From assembly GCA_021404565.1 (NCBI GenBank), contig JAAWWF010000005.1, positions 124,001-188,000 of the forward strand: DNA of 64,000 nt, read 5' to 3'. The notes below the pieces were generated by a model, which was not told the DNA's origin, did no database searches, and saw nothing but the letters and a program-made list of their open reading frames with translations. The translations under genes and the position numbers were made by a program. Shown here one piece after another: positions 17,428-25,971 of this stretch (positions are counted from its first letter, which is position 1; each line of letters begins with the position of its first letter). The DNA comes from Roseivirga sp. Lineage in GTDB: Bacteria; Bacteroidota; Bacteroidia; Cytophagales; Cyclobacteriaceae.

Positions 17428-18886
17428 GCTTTTTGGCAAAGGTGCGTCTTATCTGCACCTCACTGCTTACTTTCTGCTTGGCCTTGCGCTTGCTGGTCCG
17501 GTTCGGCTGAGTTTCTACTTCTATACTAAGCCTTTTTGGGATTTACTGATTGACGGTCTTCTTGTGGCTGCCGCAGTGGTTCTTGCTCTGAGGTGGGTAC
17601 AAGACAGAGGCAAATATCTGATCGTTCTAATTCCTTTTTTAGCCCTAAGCTGGATGCGGGTTGAGTTTATTCTCTTCTCCAAAGCTGAAATCTATGTTGT
17701 GTTCTCCTACCTTTTTATTGCTCTTTGGGGAATGGGTTTTGGGGCTACCTGGAAATTCTTCGATACCAATACAAACAAAGTAACTAAAACACTTCTCAGC
17801 ATTTTAATGCTTATGGGAGGGCTCGTACTGGGACAGTTTGGCTGGTCTTACCCACTTGTTCCGGTTGCTTCTGTTCTTTTCTTAGTGTCGTTGCTTATAA
17901 GCGTTTTGGAAAGCGGACAGAACGGAAAAAAATCAAACTTTGTTAGTCTGGCAGTCCTGATGACGGCATTGTTTCTGGTGATCAATTCGTTATTGCCGAC
18001 ACCTCGTTTCTATGAGAGCCAATCAAAATTTCATGACAAGGTGGTCTATTCTTATACTACCCCCTTTCAACGATTGGATATTACGGAGTGGAAAGGCAAT
18101 CATTGGTTTTATCAGGATGGAATCAACCAATTCAGTTCCATTGATTCATGGCTGTATTTTGAACCTTTTGCCCACCCTGCTATGCAATTGGTTGAAGAAG
18201 GGGGGAGGGTACTTATCATCGGAGGGGAGAACGGAATGCTTGCCAGAGAACTCTTGAAGTATAAGGAAGTTTCGGTGGATTTGACGGTAGTTGACAGGGA
18301 ATACCTGCGTTTGTCCAGGAGTCTCTCTTATCTCTCGGAGCAGCGGGGTGAAATTTTTGATGAACCCAAACTGAATGTATTGGAAGGCAATGTCTTTCAG
18401 GTTCTGAACAGAGCCTCCGAGGTTTACGATGCTATTTTTGTGGATGTTCCTGATCCAATCGACATTGAACTGAACCAGTATTTCTCTAAAGAGTTTTACG
18501 AATTATGCCATGAGGCGCTCAAGGATCGGGGCTTGCTGGTGACTCAATCGGGTAGTCCTTATTTCGCCACCACGGCCTTCCAGTCAATTCAAAAAACCAT
18601 ACAAGCTGCTGATTTTAGAGTAGAGGCCTATCACAATCAGGTACTTACCCTGGGCGAATGGGCCTGGACGATTGGAATTAAATCGGAGTCTGAGCTGGAT
18701 CTTAAAGCTGCAATGAAAGCGCTCGATTTTAAGACTGTCGAAACCCGATGGATTAATAATGAAGCGATGCGGATGATGCTGAGCTTTGGTAAGTCCTATG
18801 TCACCTCAGGAGATGTGAAAATCAACACAATTAAAGAACCGGTGATCTACAAATACTATAACAGTGGTAATTATCAACTGCAGTAG
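17420..18886 (+). CDS. Membrane-anchored aminopropyltransferase-like protein, degenerate copy (paralog 1)
   Basis: A 488-residue protein: about seven membrane helices (residues roughly 10-200) followed by a spermidine-synthase-like domain (about 215-488). The ATG at 17420 overlaps the channel gene. Alignment by eye with the 24300-25838 protein is continuous through the whole soluble domain (for example SGSPYFATTAFQ against AGSPYYAARAFN, and LTLGEWAWTIG against VTLGEWGWVLG). The dcSAM-binding motif that reads GGGDGGAVRE in the other copy is GGENGMLARE here near residue 267, while the V-D-V-P-D-P active-site motif near 340 is kept. It may therefore use a different donor or be a non-catalytic partner. 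Confidence 0.82.
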   Translation: MSKLFGKGASYLHLTAYFLLGLALAGPVRLSFYFYTKPFWDLLIDGLLVAAAVVLALRWVQDRGKYLIVLIPFLALSWMRVEFILFSKAEIYVVFSYLFIALWGMGFGATWKFFDTNTNKVTKTLLSILMLMGGLVLGQFGWSYPLVPVASVLFLVSLLISVLESGQNGKKSNFVSLAVLMTALFLVINSLLPTPRFYESQSKFHDKVVYSYTTPFQRLDITEWKGNHWFYQDGINQFSSIDSWLYFEPFAHPAMQLVEEGGRVLIIGGENGMLARELLKYKEVSVDLTVVDREYLRLSRSLSYLSEQRGEIFDEPKLNVLEGNVFQVLNRASEVYDAIFVDVPDPIDIELNQYFSKEFYELCHEALKDRGLLVTQSGSPYFATTAFQSIQKTIQAADFRVEAYHNQVLTLGEWAWTIGIKSESELDLKAAMKALDFKTVETRWINNEAMRMMLSFGKSYVTSGDVKINTIKEPVIYKYYNSGNYQLQ

Positions 18887-18948
18887 TAGGGGGTTAAATG
18901 AATTTTCCCGCTGCTGTGGAGGGTGTTCGGATAAAGGCAGTTTTTGCG

Positions 18949-18995
18949 ATATGATTCTCAGTGAAACTCTGGTTACTCTGAGTAACTCTGTGCAA
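18949..18995 (+). repeat. Left flanking repeat of the GxxExxY module
   Basis: A roughly 47-base segment (begins ATATGATTCTCAGTGAA, ends ACTCTGTGCAA) matches 19500-19547 at about 40 positions with one gap. It lies in the same orientation on the opposite side of the GxxExxY gene. Confidence 0.75.
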
Positions 18996-19035
18996 TAACT
19001 ATATTGACGAATGTTGTAAAAGATGACTCTTGACT

Positions 19036-19407
19036 ATGACAAACAATCATATATCAAAACAGATTATAGGAGCAGCTATTGAAGTACACAAATTGCTAGG
19101 TCCCGGACTTTTGGAGTCGGCTTATCAGGAATGCCTGTATTTTGAGCTGATTCAAAAAGGGTTGAATGTCAGGAAAGAGGTACCCAGACCAATTATATAT
19201 AAGGACATAAAACTGGATCATGGTTATCGTATTGACTTGTTGGTGGAGGAAAGAGTAGTCGTGGAGCTAAAGGCAGTAGAGTTTTTGACGGATGTACATC
19301 TCGCACAAATGCTGACTTACCTAAAGCTGGGAGATTACAAATTGGGCCTTTTGATTAATTTTCATGTGACCTTATTAAAAAACGGGATTAAGCGAGTAAT
19401 AAATTAA
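19036..19407 (+). CDS. GxxExxY protein
   Basis: A 123-residue protein of the small GxxExxY family. The name-giving motif is GPGLLESAY near residue 24. Later segments HGYRIDLLVEERVVVELKAV near residue 65 and VHLAQMLTYLKLGDYKLGLLINF near 90 look like the core of a PD-(D/E)xK nuclease fold (D, then E-x-K); the family is often described this way, but its function is unproven. The ATG at 19036 is preferred to an upstream TTG. Imperfect direct repeats flank it and separate two genes of the polyamine-like cluster, so it looks like a cassette that arrived later. Confidence 0.85.
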   Translation: MTNNHISKQIIGAAIEVHKLLGPGLLESAYQECLYFELIQKGLNVRKEVPRPIIYKDIKLDHGYRIDLLVEERVVVELKAVEFLTDVHLAQMLTYLKLGDYKLGLLINFHVTLLKNGIKRVIN

Positions 19408-19499
19408 TTGCCTCTGTGGAGTGCCGAGTTTTACACGAAGAACCACAAAGTATCATTGAGACTCGCAGAGAGAACTCTGATAAAGATTGGTTTTGAACC

Positions 19500-19547
19500 A
19501 TATAATCCTCAGTGAAGCTCTGGGTTACTCTGAGTGGCTCTGTGGAA
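19500..19547 (+). repeat. Right flanking repeat of the GxxExxY module
   Basis: It matches the 18949-18995 repeat (shared core GGTTACTCTGAGT and CTCTGTG). It ends about 10 bases before the start codon of the FAD oxidoreductase gene, so the repeat forms that gene's entire immediate leader. Confidence 0.75.
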
Positions 19548-19557
19548 CAATTCAACT

Positions 19558-21066
19558 ATGAAAAGAAGAAAATTTATACAGCTTTCGTCTCTGGCTACTC
19601 TGCCGTTGCTGCTCAAATCCTGCGATTGGATTGGGGCAGGCTCCGATTTTGAGGTGACGGTCTTTACAGATATTCATACAGGACACCTGCTTTTTGAAAG
19701 CCAGCATTATCCGCTGGAAAAGACAGAAACAACGGAAACACTGATTGTTGGTGGAGGCATTGCTGGCTTGAGTGCCGCTTCCCAACTGAAAGGAAAAGAC
19801 TTTATGCTTTGCGAACTTTCAGATGACCTGGGAGGAACTTCTTCATGGCATGAGTACAATGGGGTAACCTTTGCCCAGGGAGCCCATTATGATCTTGCTT
19901 ATCCGGCCAATTATGGTGACGAGGTACTTGGCTTACTGGAGTCGCTGGACATTGTCGAGTATCAGAAATGGAAAGATGCCTGGTCCTTTAAAGACAGCCA
20001 GTATATCGTTACGCATCGAAGAAAAAGCCAGTGCTTCGACCATGGTGTTTTGAGAGAGGAGGTTTTACCGAATGGAACCCTTCGGGAGGATTTCTACAAG
20101 ATTATGAGTACCTACGAAGGCTTTATGACCATGCCTACCAGGCTGATTGATTCTGCTTATCATGATTTAAACAGGGTAAGCTTTATTGATTTCCTGAAGG
20201 GCAAGTTGAACCTCTCTCCAGAATTTATTCGCGGTCTGGATTATCATATGCTCGATGATTGGGGAGGGACTGCCTCCCAGGTGTCAGCCCTGGCCGGGGT
20301 GCATTATTTCGCTTGCCGGCCCTACTACTCACAGGTGGTCGATCTCTTTTCTCCTCCTCAGGGAAACGGCTATTTTATCGAGAAGATGGCAGCGGTGCAT
20401 AAGGAGGGACTGTTTACAAAACATCTGGTCAAATCAATTGTGGAGAAAGATGATGGGTTTGAGGTGGATGTGATAGATATAGAACGTAAAGCGATTAAGA
20501 GAATCAATGCCGACAAGGTGATTTATGCGGGCCAAAAACATGCCCTTAAATATATTCTCCCCGATCAATACTCCCTTTTTGAAGCCAATCAGTATGCTCC
20601 CTGGCTGGTATTGAATTTTATCATCAATGATGAACTGCCCAGGCCGGGTTACTGGCAAAACGAAATGCTGACAGAAGACCAGACCTTTATGGGCTTTGTG
20701 GATTCGGACATGCAGCAGACCACCGTTGCCGGCAAGCGGGTGTTGACTGCCTATTACTGCCTTCCTCCGGAGTCACGGGAAGACCTGCGGAATGTGGAGG
20801 CCAATAAGCAGGTGATTGCTGAAAAGACACTCGAGTACCTGAATCAATATTTCAAAAGAGACATCAGGTCATTGGTAGAACATGTCTACATCAAAGTAAT
20901 GGGACATGCCATGCCAATCCCTGGCCCAGGATATCTGCTCAATGACAAGAACGCCATCAGGAAACATAAAAATCTCACATTTGCCGGGGTAGATAACGGG
21001 CGTTTGCCCTTGCTTTTTGAAGCCGTGGATTCGGGGTTGGAAGCGGTGAAGTTTAGAAAAGGATAA
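19558..21066 (+). CDS. Exported FAD-dependent amine-oxidase-like oxidoreductase
   Basis: A 502-residue flavoprotein. The N-terminus MKRRKFIQLSSLATLPLLLKSC has a twin-arginine-like start and a possible lipobox cysteine at residue 22, so it may be exported folded and lipid-anchored. The dinucleotide-binding loop is LIVGGGIAGLSAASQL near residues 61-76, followed by ELSDDLGGTS, the usual second flavin contact. A C-terminal flavin motif resembles FAGVDNGRLP. The overall layout is that of flavin amine oxidases and protoporphyrinogen oxidase-like enzymes. The flanking aminopropyltransferase-like genes suggest polyamine or aminopropyl groups as substrate, which is inference. The ATG at 19558 begins at the signal sequence. 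Confidence 0.82.
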   Translation: MKRRKFIQLSSLATLPLLLKSCDWIGAGSDFEVTVFTDIHTGHLLFESQHYPLEKTETTETLIVGGGIAGLSAASQLKGKDFMLCELSDDLGGTSSWHEYNGVTFAQGAHYDLAYPANYGDEVLGLLESLDIVEYQKWKDAWSFKDSQYIVTHRRKSQCFDHGVLREEVLPNGTLREDFYKIMSTYEGFMTMPTRLIDSAYHDLNRVSFIDFLKGKLNLSPEFIRGLDYHMLDDWGGTASQVSALAGVHYFACRPYYSQVVDLFSPPQGNGYFIEKMAAVHKEGLFTKHLVKSIVEKDDGFEVDVIDIERKAIKRINADKVIYAGQKHALKYILPDQYSLFEANQYAPWLVLNFIINDELPRPGYWQNEMLTEDQTFMGFVDSDMQQTTVAGKRVLTAYYCLPPESREDLRNVEANKQVIAEKTLEYLNQYFKRDIRSLVEHVYIKVMGHAMPIPGPGYLLNDKNAIRKHKNLTFAGVDNGRLPLLFEAVDSGLEAVKFRKG

Positions 21067-21103
21067 AAGGTCGATTCTCATGACCAAATGAGTTCCGGAT
21101 CGA

Positions 21104-21586
21104 ATGTTTATTGCTAATTTCAAAGCAATGATTGCCAAAGCTCTTCCCCCCTCTGCTAAGGACCTGATCGCTGTAAACTTCAATCAGCTGGCAGACGAAC
21201 TTTTGATGGAGATACCGGTTTTGGAAACTAAAATAGAAAAGGGTGCAGCCGTGAAAATGGCAGAAGTTCAGCCTTTGCTGGTAGAAGTACTGCGCTTCTT
21301 ATTCCTGATTGGCACTACCAATCAAAAGCTTACCCCTTCTCTGGTTGTGGATCTGGCCTGGCATGAGTTTATCCTGTGCACCAGGCGTTATCAGAGTTTC
21401 TGCGATGAGCATTTTGAAAGGTTTATCCACCATCATCCGGGAGGGAAAGAGGATAGCAATCAAAAACAGTTTCAATTAACCCATAAGCTTTACAGAGAGC
21501 ATATCGGAGTAGCGCCTGAGCAGTTTTGGGGAAAGAACCCGATGGCTGATACTCAGAGCGACTGTGGTCTCTGCGAAGCAATTTAA
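21104..21586 (+). CDS. Glycine-rich-domain-containing-protein-like (GRDP-like) protein
   Basis: A 160-residue cytoplasmic-looking protein. Residues about 85-105 read VVDLAWHEFILCTRRYQSFC, followed by FERFIHHHPGG and an L-x-Y-R-E-H-I segment; this W-H...Y-x-x-F-C...H-H-x-P pattern is the conserved core of bacterial and plant GRDP proteins. Homologs usually carry a Gly/Cys-rich tail, absent here, but the next gene, 11 bases downstream, ends in a Ser/Cys repeat. Clustered His and Cys residues could bind metal. The function of the family is unknown. Confidence 0.72.
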   Translation: MFIANFKAMIAKALPPSAKDLIAVNFNQLADELLMEIPVLETKIEKGAAVKMAEVQPLLVEVLRFLFLIGTTNQKLTPSLVVDLAWHEFILCTRRYQSFCDEHFERFIHHHPGGKEDSNQKQFQLTHKLYREHIGVAPEQFWGKNPMADTQSDCGLCEAI

Positions 21587-21597
21587 TCTATAACAGA

Positions 21598-22686
21598 ATG
21601 TATTTTAACTCCCGACTCACGGTTGATCCCTCTCAGCTAACCAAAATTGAAAAAGTGCAGCCAACCAAGGCTTTCAAAAAGCTTCTGCACTTTATGACCG
21701 GTGGGGCCGTGTCAGACAAGGTAGAGCATGAGACTTTTGCCGCAGTTTCTATTCTTCAACAGTTCAACCGGCTTTTCTGGTCGCTTAATATTGACAACAT
21801 CGTTCGCCTGGCGCATGATGATATTGATATTTATGAAGATCTGGAAGGTAAAAAGGGAGATCTTAAAGAAGCCATCGACAAATACGAACTCACGGTAAAT
21901 GACGCCATGTCAGAGCTCTTTAAGACCATTCACCTGGTGCTTGAGCATGAAGACCAGAACTTCATCTACTTAATTGAGATAGATATCAACAGAAGCCATG
22001 AAGTAGGGGAGTATCCCATTGAATTGGCTGTGAATGCAATGCTCAAAGAGTTTAAGGCCCGGCCCGGGGAAGATGCAGAGGGGCTAAAGAGCCGAATGAA
22101 GGATAGGTTCAGCAGTCAGGAGGTTTATGAAGGGTTTTTAGTGGAAATGCGGGCGGCCTTTGAGATGTTCGTAAATCAGCTGGAGATGGACATCCGAAAG
22201 CATATTAAAATCGATGATATCAAGGTAGAGACGGACATGAGAGTGATCGTTCCGAAAGAAAAAGCGGTAAGGCCCAAATCAATCAGACGATCTGTCAGAG
22301 GCGGTGCCGGTGGAGGACCTATCTATGATGGTTATCACGGCTTCGATGATGTGATTTTTTATGGCCTGCTCTGGTCTTCCATGGCACATGATCATCATGT
22401 TCACATACCAGAATCTACGGTCATGAGCGAAGAAGGTGATGTTATTGGTAGTATAGATGCCGATGGGATGGATGCCGGTGAAGCAACCTTGTTCGATGAC
22501 TCAGTTGGCTATGATGACCGCATCTCGGATTTCGAATCGAGTGGTGTGGAAATGGATACTGTTTCCAGTGAATCTGACGGAGGCTGGTTCAGCGATTTTA
22601 GCAGTGGTGATTGGGGGGGTGACTCTGACAGTAGTTGTTCGAGCTGTTCCAGTTGCTCAAGCTGTAGCAGTTGTGGCGGGGACTAG
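21598..22686 (+). CDS. Uncharacterised protein with Ser/Cys repeat tail
   Basis: A 362-residue protein of no recognised family. Residues 1-220 are mixed helical and acidic, 235-260 contain a glycine-rich turn (SVRGGAGGGPIYDGYHGFDD), and 260-340 are very acidic. The last 20 residues are a tandem C-S-S repeat giving nine regularly spaced cysteines, ending CGGD. There is no signal peptide or membrane helix, so the tail should sit in the cytoplasm or at a membrane face. Such a tail could bind metal, form disulfides or be lipid-modified; none is shown. It ends the plus-strand series and converges on the DUF3592 gene 23 bases away. Confidence 0.72.
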   Translation: MYFNSRLTVDPSQLTKIEKVQPTKAFKKLLHFMTGGAVSDKVEHETFAAVSILQQFNRLFWSLNIDNIVRLAHDDIDIYEDLEGKKGDLKEAIDKYELTVNDAMSELFKTIHLVLEHEDQNFIYLIEIDINRSHEVGEYPIELAVNAMLKEFKARPGEDAEGLKSRMKDRFSSQEVYEGFLVEMRAAFEMFVNQLEMDIRKHIKIDDIKVETDMRVIVPKEKAVRPKSIRRSVRGGAGGGPIYDGYHGFDDVIFYGLLWSSMAHDHHVHIPESTVMSEEGDVIGSIDADGMDAGEATLFDDSVGYDDRISDFESSGVEMDTVSSESDGGWFSDFSSGDWGGDSDSSCSSCSSCSSCSSCGGD

Positions 22687-22709
22687 CAACAGAAATTAAC
22701 CCACAATTA

Positions 22710-24290
22710 TCAATGACGGACAAACCATTCTGAAAGTACAAACTCGTTGACTTTTTTAGGTAGAAGACAAATGTAGATTGGCTCCTCGGGCTTTTGTGAG
22801 GAGTAGGCAACGGGAACTTCTCTTTTCATTCTTTTTGCGCGACTGGTCTTTATCTTATGTGAAAAAGACTCGTCACTACTAGTGTTGAATTCATATGTAT
22901 ATCTATAAGTTCTAACACCTTCAGAACTATCTATTAGTTTTTTCTTTGTCCTTTTAGCCATAACAAGACTCCCGGTTTGGATTACGCGTATTGCTCTGAG
23001 TGATTTTCTGAAAGAAACTATTGCTGAGATTACGAAAACTATGAGCCCTATAAGCCAAAACAGACCAAGGTTTATGGAATATCTATTAGTTGATAAATCG
23101 GTAGCACGGTTGTAATAAGGATTATTGATGGCATAGTGTACTTTTAATTTATGCCCTATCTCCAGCCATTCTTTAGTGTAACCAGTGCCACTATATTGGC
23201 CTAACTGGGGACTATAGAAGATATAGTTATACTTATAGAGAGGCCAGTCCTCCTCTGTTTCTTCTTTGATGGTCTGAGCCTTTATCACTTCACCGTTGGC
23301 AATTTGGAAGTCATTTTTTAGAGCCAGATGTGTTTTCCAATCATGAAGGGTTAAAGGCCGGAAAATAGTAAGTGCCGCAATAATCCCGAGAATTAATAAA
23401 TTTTTGCTGTCAAAAAATACAAGAAGTTTTTGACCTGAAGGGAGAGTCCTTTTAACCTGTAGGGACTTTTCTGGTTTTTGAAAGCTTGCAGTTGGAGTAA
23501 TTGCTGATTCAGCCCATAAGCTGATGGAGGTTTTCCAAGGACTCAGTGGTGTGTTCCAGAAAGTAACAAACTTGGCTTCGTGAGGAAACGAAGAAGGATA
23601 AACAATGAGAGTCTTTTTTCTAAGGTCTTTAGCTTTGAGACTTATATCCGAAACATAGTGCTCTTTACCGGAAGGGCTTGTGAAGCAGTAGAGAATAGTA
23701 TATTGTGGACTTTCTTCTTCGTATTCCTGGGCTTGGTATTTATTCCTGCTTTTGCGTTTTGCCCATGCGAGTTCACCTCTTTCCAGATAGAGCACTCTGT
23801 GATAAGTTTGCGCAGCCGAATGTATGAGTAGGCTAAGGAAGATAGGTAGCAGACATATAATAATCACGAGTTGAGTGGGTTCAGACTTCCCAAAAGTCAT
23901 AGAGACCCCCCGACTGTATTGAGGGAGGTGAGGGTCGTACAAGACGGTCATTTTTTGACCGATTGGAATAATAAGTTTGCCATAGGAAACGCCAGTATAT
24001 TCGTTAGAACCTTTTCCGGAGAAAACATACTGATAGCCTATTAGCGCTTCTGTATCTTCCGAGGCACTCTCTTCAATCCAGACGTCCGTAATTATTCCCT
24101 GTGTTTCTACCTTATGTTTTTGAAGGTGGTAGAGTGCCTTGATCTGATGAGATGAAAATACCAGAATGGTGATGAGTACCATAAACAAGGATAAACTCAC
24201 TATGAAATAAGTATTGGCAAAGAGCAATCTCTTCTGAAGCTTTGGTAGTTTTCTCTTTTTCGGTTCTCGTAATAGTCGTTTAAAATTCAT
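22710..24290 (-). CDS. Duplicated DUF3592-type membrane protein
   Basis: A 526-residue protein with about five membrane helices (near residues 28-50, 145-165, 295-315, 400-425). It holds two similar extracytoplasmic modules: about 58-130 (ETQGIITDVWIEE, YTGVSYGKLIIPIGQKMTVL) and about 325-395 (ANGEVIKAQTIKE, YSGTGYTKEWLEIGHKLKVH). The repeated pattern of G-x-(I/V)-x3, Y-x-(F/Y)-x-(F/Y) and Y-x-G-x-x-Y is that of DUF3592. Each membrane-bound repeat is followed by an arginine/lysine-rich segment. It lies 9 bases downstream of the second aminopropyltransferase-like gene and closes the minus-strand operon. Confidence 0.7.
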   Translation of the reverse strand: MNFKRLLREPKKRKLPKLQKRLLFANTYFIVSLSLFMVLITILVFSSHQIKALYHLQKHKVETQGIITDVWIEESASEDTEALIGYQYVFSGKGSNEYTGVSYGKLIIPIGQKMTVLYDPHLPQYSRGVSMTFGKSEPTQLVIIICLLPIFLSLLIHSAAQTYHRVLYLERGELAWAKRKSRNKYQAQEYEEESPQYTILYCFTSPSGKEHYVSDISLKAKDLRKKTLIVYPSSFPHEAKFVTFWNTPLSPWKTSISLWAESAITPTASFQKPEKSLQVKRTLPSGQKLLVFFDSKNLLILGIIAALTIFRPLTLHDWKTHLALKNDFQIANGEVIKAQTIKEETEEDWPLYKYNYIFYSPQLGQYSGTGYTKEWLEIGHKLKVHYAINNPYYNRATDLSTNRYSINLGLFWLIGLIVFVISAIVSFRKSLRAIRVIQTGSLVMAKRTKKKLIDSSEGVRTYRYTYEFNTSSDESFSHKIKTSRAKRMKREVPVAYSSQKPEEPIYICLLPKKVNEFVLSEWFVRH

Positions 24291-24299
24291 ACCAATCCT

Positions 24300-25838
24300 T
24301 CAATACAAATCCCACTTCCCGTCCAGGTAATACTTATACAATACGGGGTTATGAATCTTATTGACCTCTACGGGTTTGTCATCATCGGGAAAAACCTTCT
24401 TGCCGAAGGAGGTAATGAGTGTCATCGATTCATGGTTGATCCATTGGGTTTCCAGGCCATTGAACTTCATAGCCTGCAGGGCCTGCTTCAGTTCGGTTTT
24501 GTCTCCCTGCTTGGCACCCAGCACCCAGCCCCATTCTCCCAGGGTCACCACCTGGTTGTGTAGTGGAGCCGTGGTGAAGCCCGCTTCTTCCAAAGTCACA
24601 TCAATACAGTTAAATGCCCTGGCTGCATAGTAGGGGCTCCCGGCTTGTGTGGTGATAATGCCATGAGGCCTTAGTCGGTTATAGCAAAGCTTGTAAAACT
24701 CGTAGGAGTACAGTCTGCCCAGCTCCACGGTTTTTGGGTCCGGCAGATCTATGATGATGGCATCAAAAAACTGAGTCTGATTTTCCATCCAGGTATAGCC
24801 ATCTACATTGATGATTTCAACCTTTTCATGGTTCATGGAATTCTGGTTCATGGCCACCAGCCAGTCCTGCGTTTGCCCCAGCTCGGTCATCTTGGGGTCC
24901 AGGTCCACCAGGGTGATTTTCTCTACAGAAGGATACTTAAGTATTTCTCTTACAGCTCCTCCATCTCCGCCTCCCAATACGAGTATATGTTTGGGCTCTT
25001 TGAGCAGACCCATTACCGGGTGCACCAAGGGCTCATGATACATCACCTCATCGATAGAGCTGAGTTGCTGATTGCCATTGATAAAGAGCCAGAAATCTTC
25101 CTGTGACTGGGTGATCACAATGCGTTGGTATTTGGTTTGCTCAGAGTAAACTACCCGATCTTTATAGCGAATCTCTTCACCATAGTCTATGATCGACTTG
25201 GCATAGGTAACACCGGCAACGAGAATGATAACCACCAGGGAGATCAGCCCGATAAGCTGCTTTTTAATGCCTTCTTCTATCGTGCTCCAGAGAATGTAGA
25301 TTAGCAAGCAAGCCACCATAAAGTTGATGGCGCCCAGGATAAAGGGCGTATAAGTCAGACCCAGGTAGGGCAAGCCAATGAAGGCGAAGAAAACTCCTCC
25401 AAGCAGACTACCATAGTAGTCCTTTTCCATAACGGAGGATACATTCACCTTCAACTCCTCGAACTCATCATTGAGCCGCATTACGATGGGGATTTCCATA
25501 CCAATGAGCAGTCCGACAAGGATGCTCAACCCGTAGATAATAAAACTATTGTCACCATAATAGGCAGAGCTGATATAAGTGATCACCGATACAAAGGCCG
25601 TAAGGAGTGAGAGCGTGAATTCTATATAAATGAACTTCTGAAGGAGCTTTGTATTGATATAGCGACTGATGCGACTGCCAAAACCCATGGAGAAGAGCAT
25701 GATGGATACGATCATGGTCCACTGAAACACGGAGTCGCCCAGAAAGTAGGTAGCCAGGGTAGACAGCACGTATTCTGCCACAATGCCCGAAAGCCCCGTA
25801 GCAAAAAGTGCCAGCTTAAGTATATTGGATTTTGACAT
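24300..25838 (-). CDS. Membrane-anchored polyamine aminopropyltransferase (spermidine-synthase-like, paralog 2)
   Basis: A 512-residue protein: seven to eight membrane helices in residues 5-215 and a soluble spermidine-synthase domain from about 225. The intact dcSAM motif GGGDGGAVREIL is near residue 285, followed by LVDLDPKMTEL (acidic residue after the next strand) and the catalytic-loop motif IIDLPDPKT near 366. This is the standard form of membrane-fused SpeE found in many bacteria. It would transfer an aminopropyl group to a diamine or a similar acceptor, with the active domain on one membrane face. A divergent copy is encoded at 17420 on the other strand. It follows the DUF350 gene, a common pairing. 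Confidence 0.88.
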   Translation of the reverse strand: MSKSNILKLALFATGLSGIVAEYVLSTLATYFLGDSVFQWTMIVSIMLFSMGFGSRISRYINTKLLQKFIYIEFTLSLLTAFVSVITYISSAYYGDNSFIIYGLSILVGLLIGMEIPIVMRLNDEFEELKVNVSSVMEKDYYGSLLGGVFFAFIGLPYLGLTYTPFILGAINFMVACLLIYILWSTIEEGIKKQLIGLISLVVIILVAGVTYAKSIIDYGEEIRYKDRVVYSEQTKYQRIVITQSQEDFWLFINGNQQLSSIDEVMYHEPLVHPVMGLLKEPKHILVLGGGDGGAVREILKYPSVEKITLVDLDPKMTELGQTQDWLVAMNQNSMNHEKVEIINVDGYTWMENQTQFFDAIIIDLPDPKTVELGRLYSYEFYKLCYNRLRPHGIITTQAGSPYYAARAFNCIDVTLEEAGFTTAPLHNQVVTLGEWGWVLGAKQGDKTELKQALQAMKFNGLETQWINHESMTLITSFGKKVFPDDDKPVEVNKIHNPVLYKYYLDGKWDLY

Positions 25839-25869
25839 TCAGGCTGTTATGATCCTCGTGGTAATTCTA

Positions 25870-25952
25870 CCCCTCAGTCCTTCGGACAGCTCCCCTATGA
25901 GGGGAGCAGGTACTAAATCTCCTCCTTTTTAAGGAGGAGTGCCCGCAGGGCG
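25870..25952. repeat. Composite of four short hairpins in the gap between DUF350 and aminopropyltransferase genes
   Basis: Four adjacent stem-loops occur: GTCC-TTC-GGAC (25877-25887), CTCCCCT-ATG-AGGGGAG (25890-25906), CTCCTCCTT-TTT-AAGGAGGAG (25919-25939) and GCCC-GCA-GGGC (25941-25951). Similar text recurs as dispersed intergenic repeats in many Bacteroidota genomes, from memory. It lies inside a minus-strand operon, where it may act as a processing or partial termination point. Confidence 0.6.
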
Positions 25953-25971
25953 AGGTGGTTGACAGGATGGG

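Noticed and set aside
22620-22686. The Cys/Ser repeat region as a DNA microsatellite only
   Set aside because: The repeat is imperfect at DNA level (AGC, TCC, AGT, TCA serine codons) but regular at protein level, so selection for the protein pattern is more likely than slippage.
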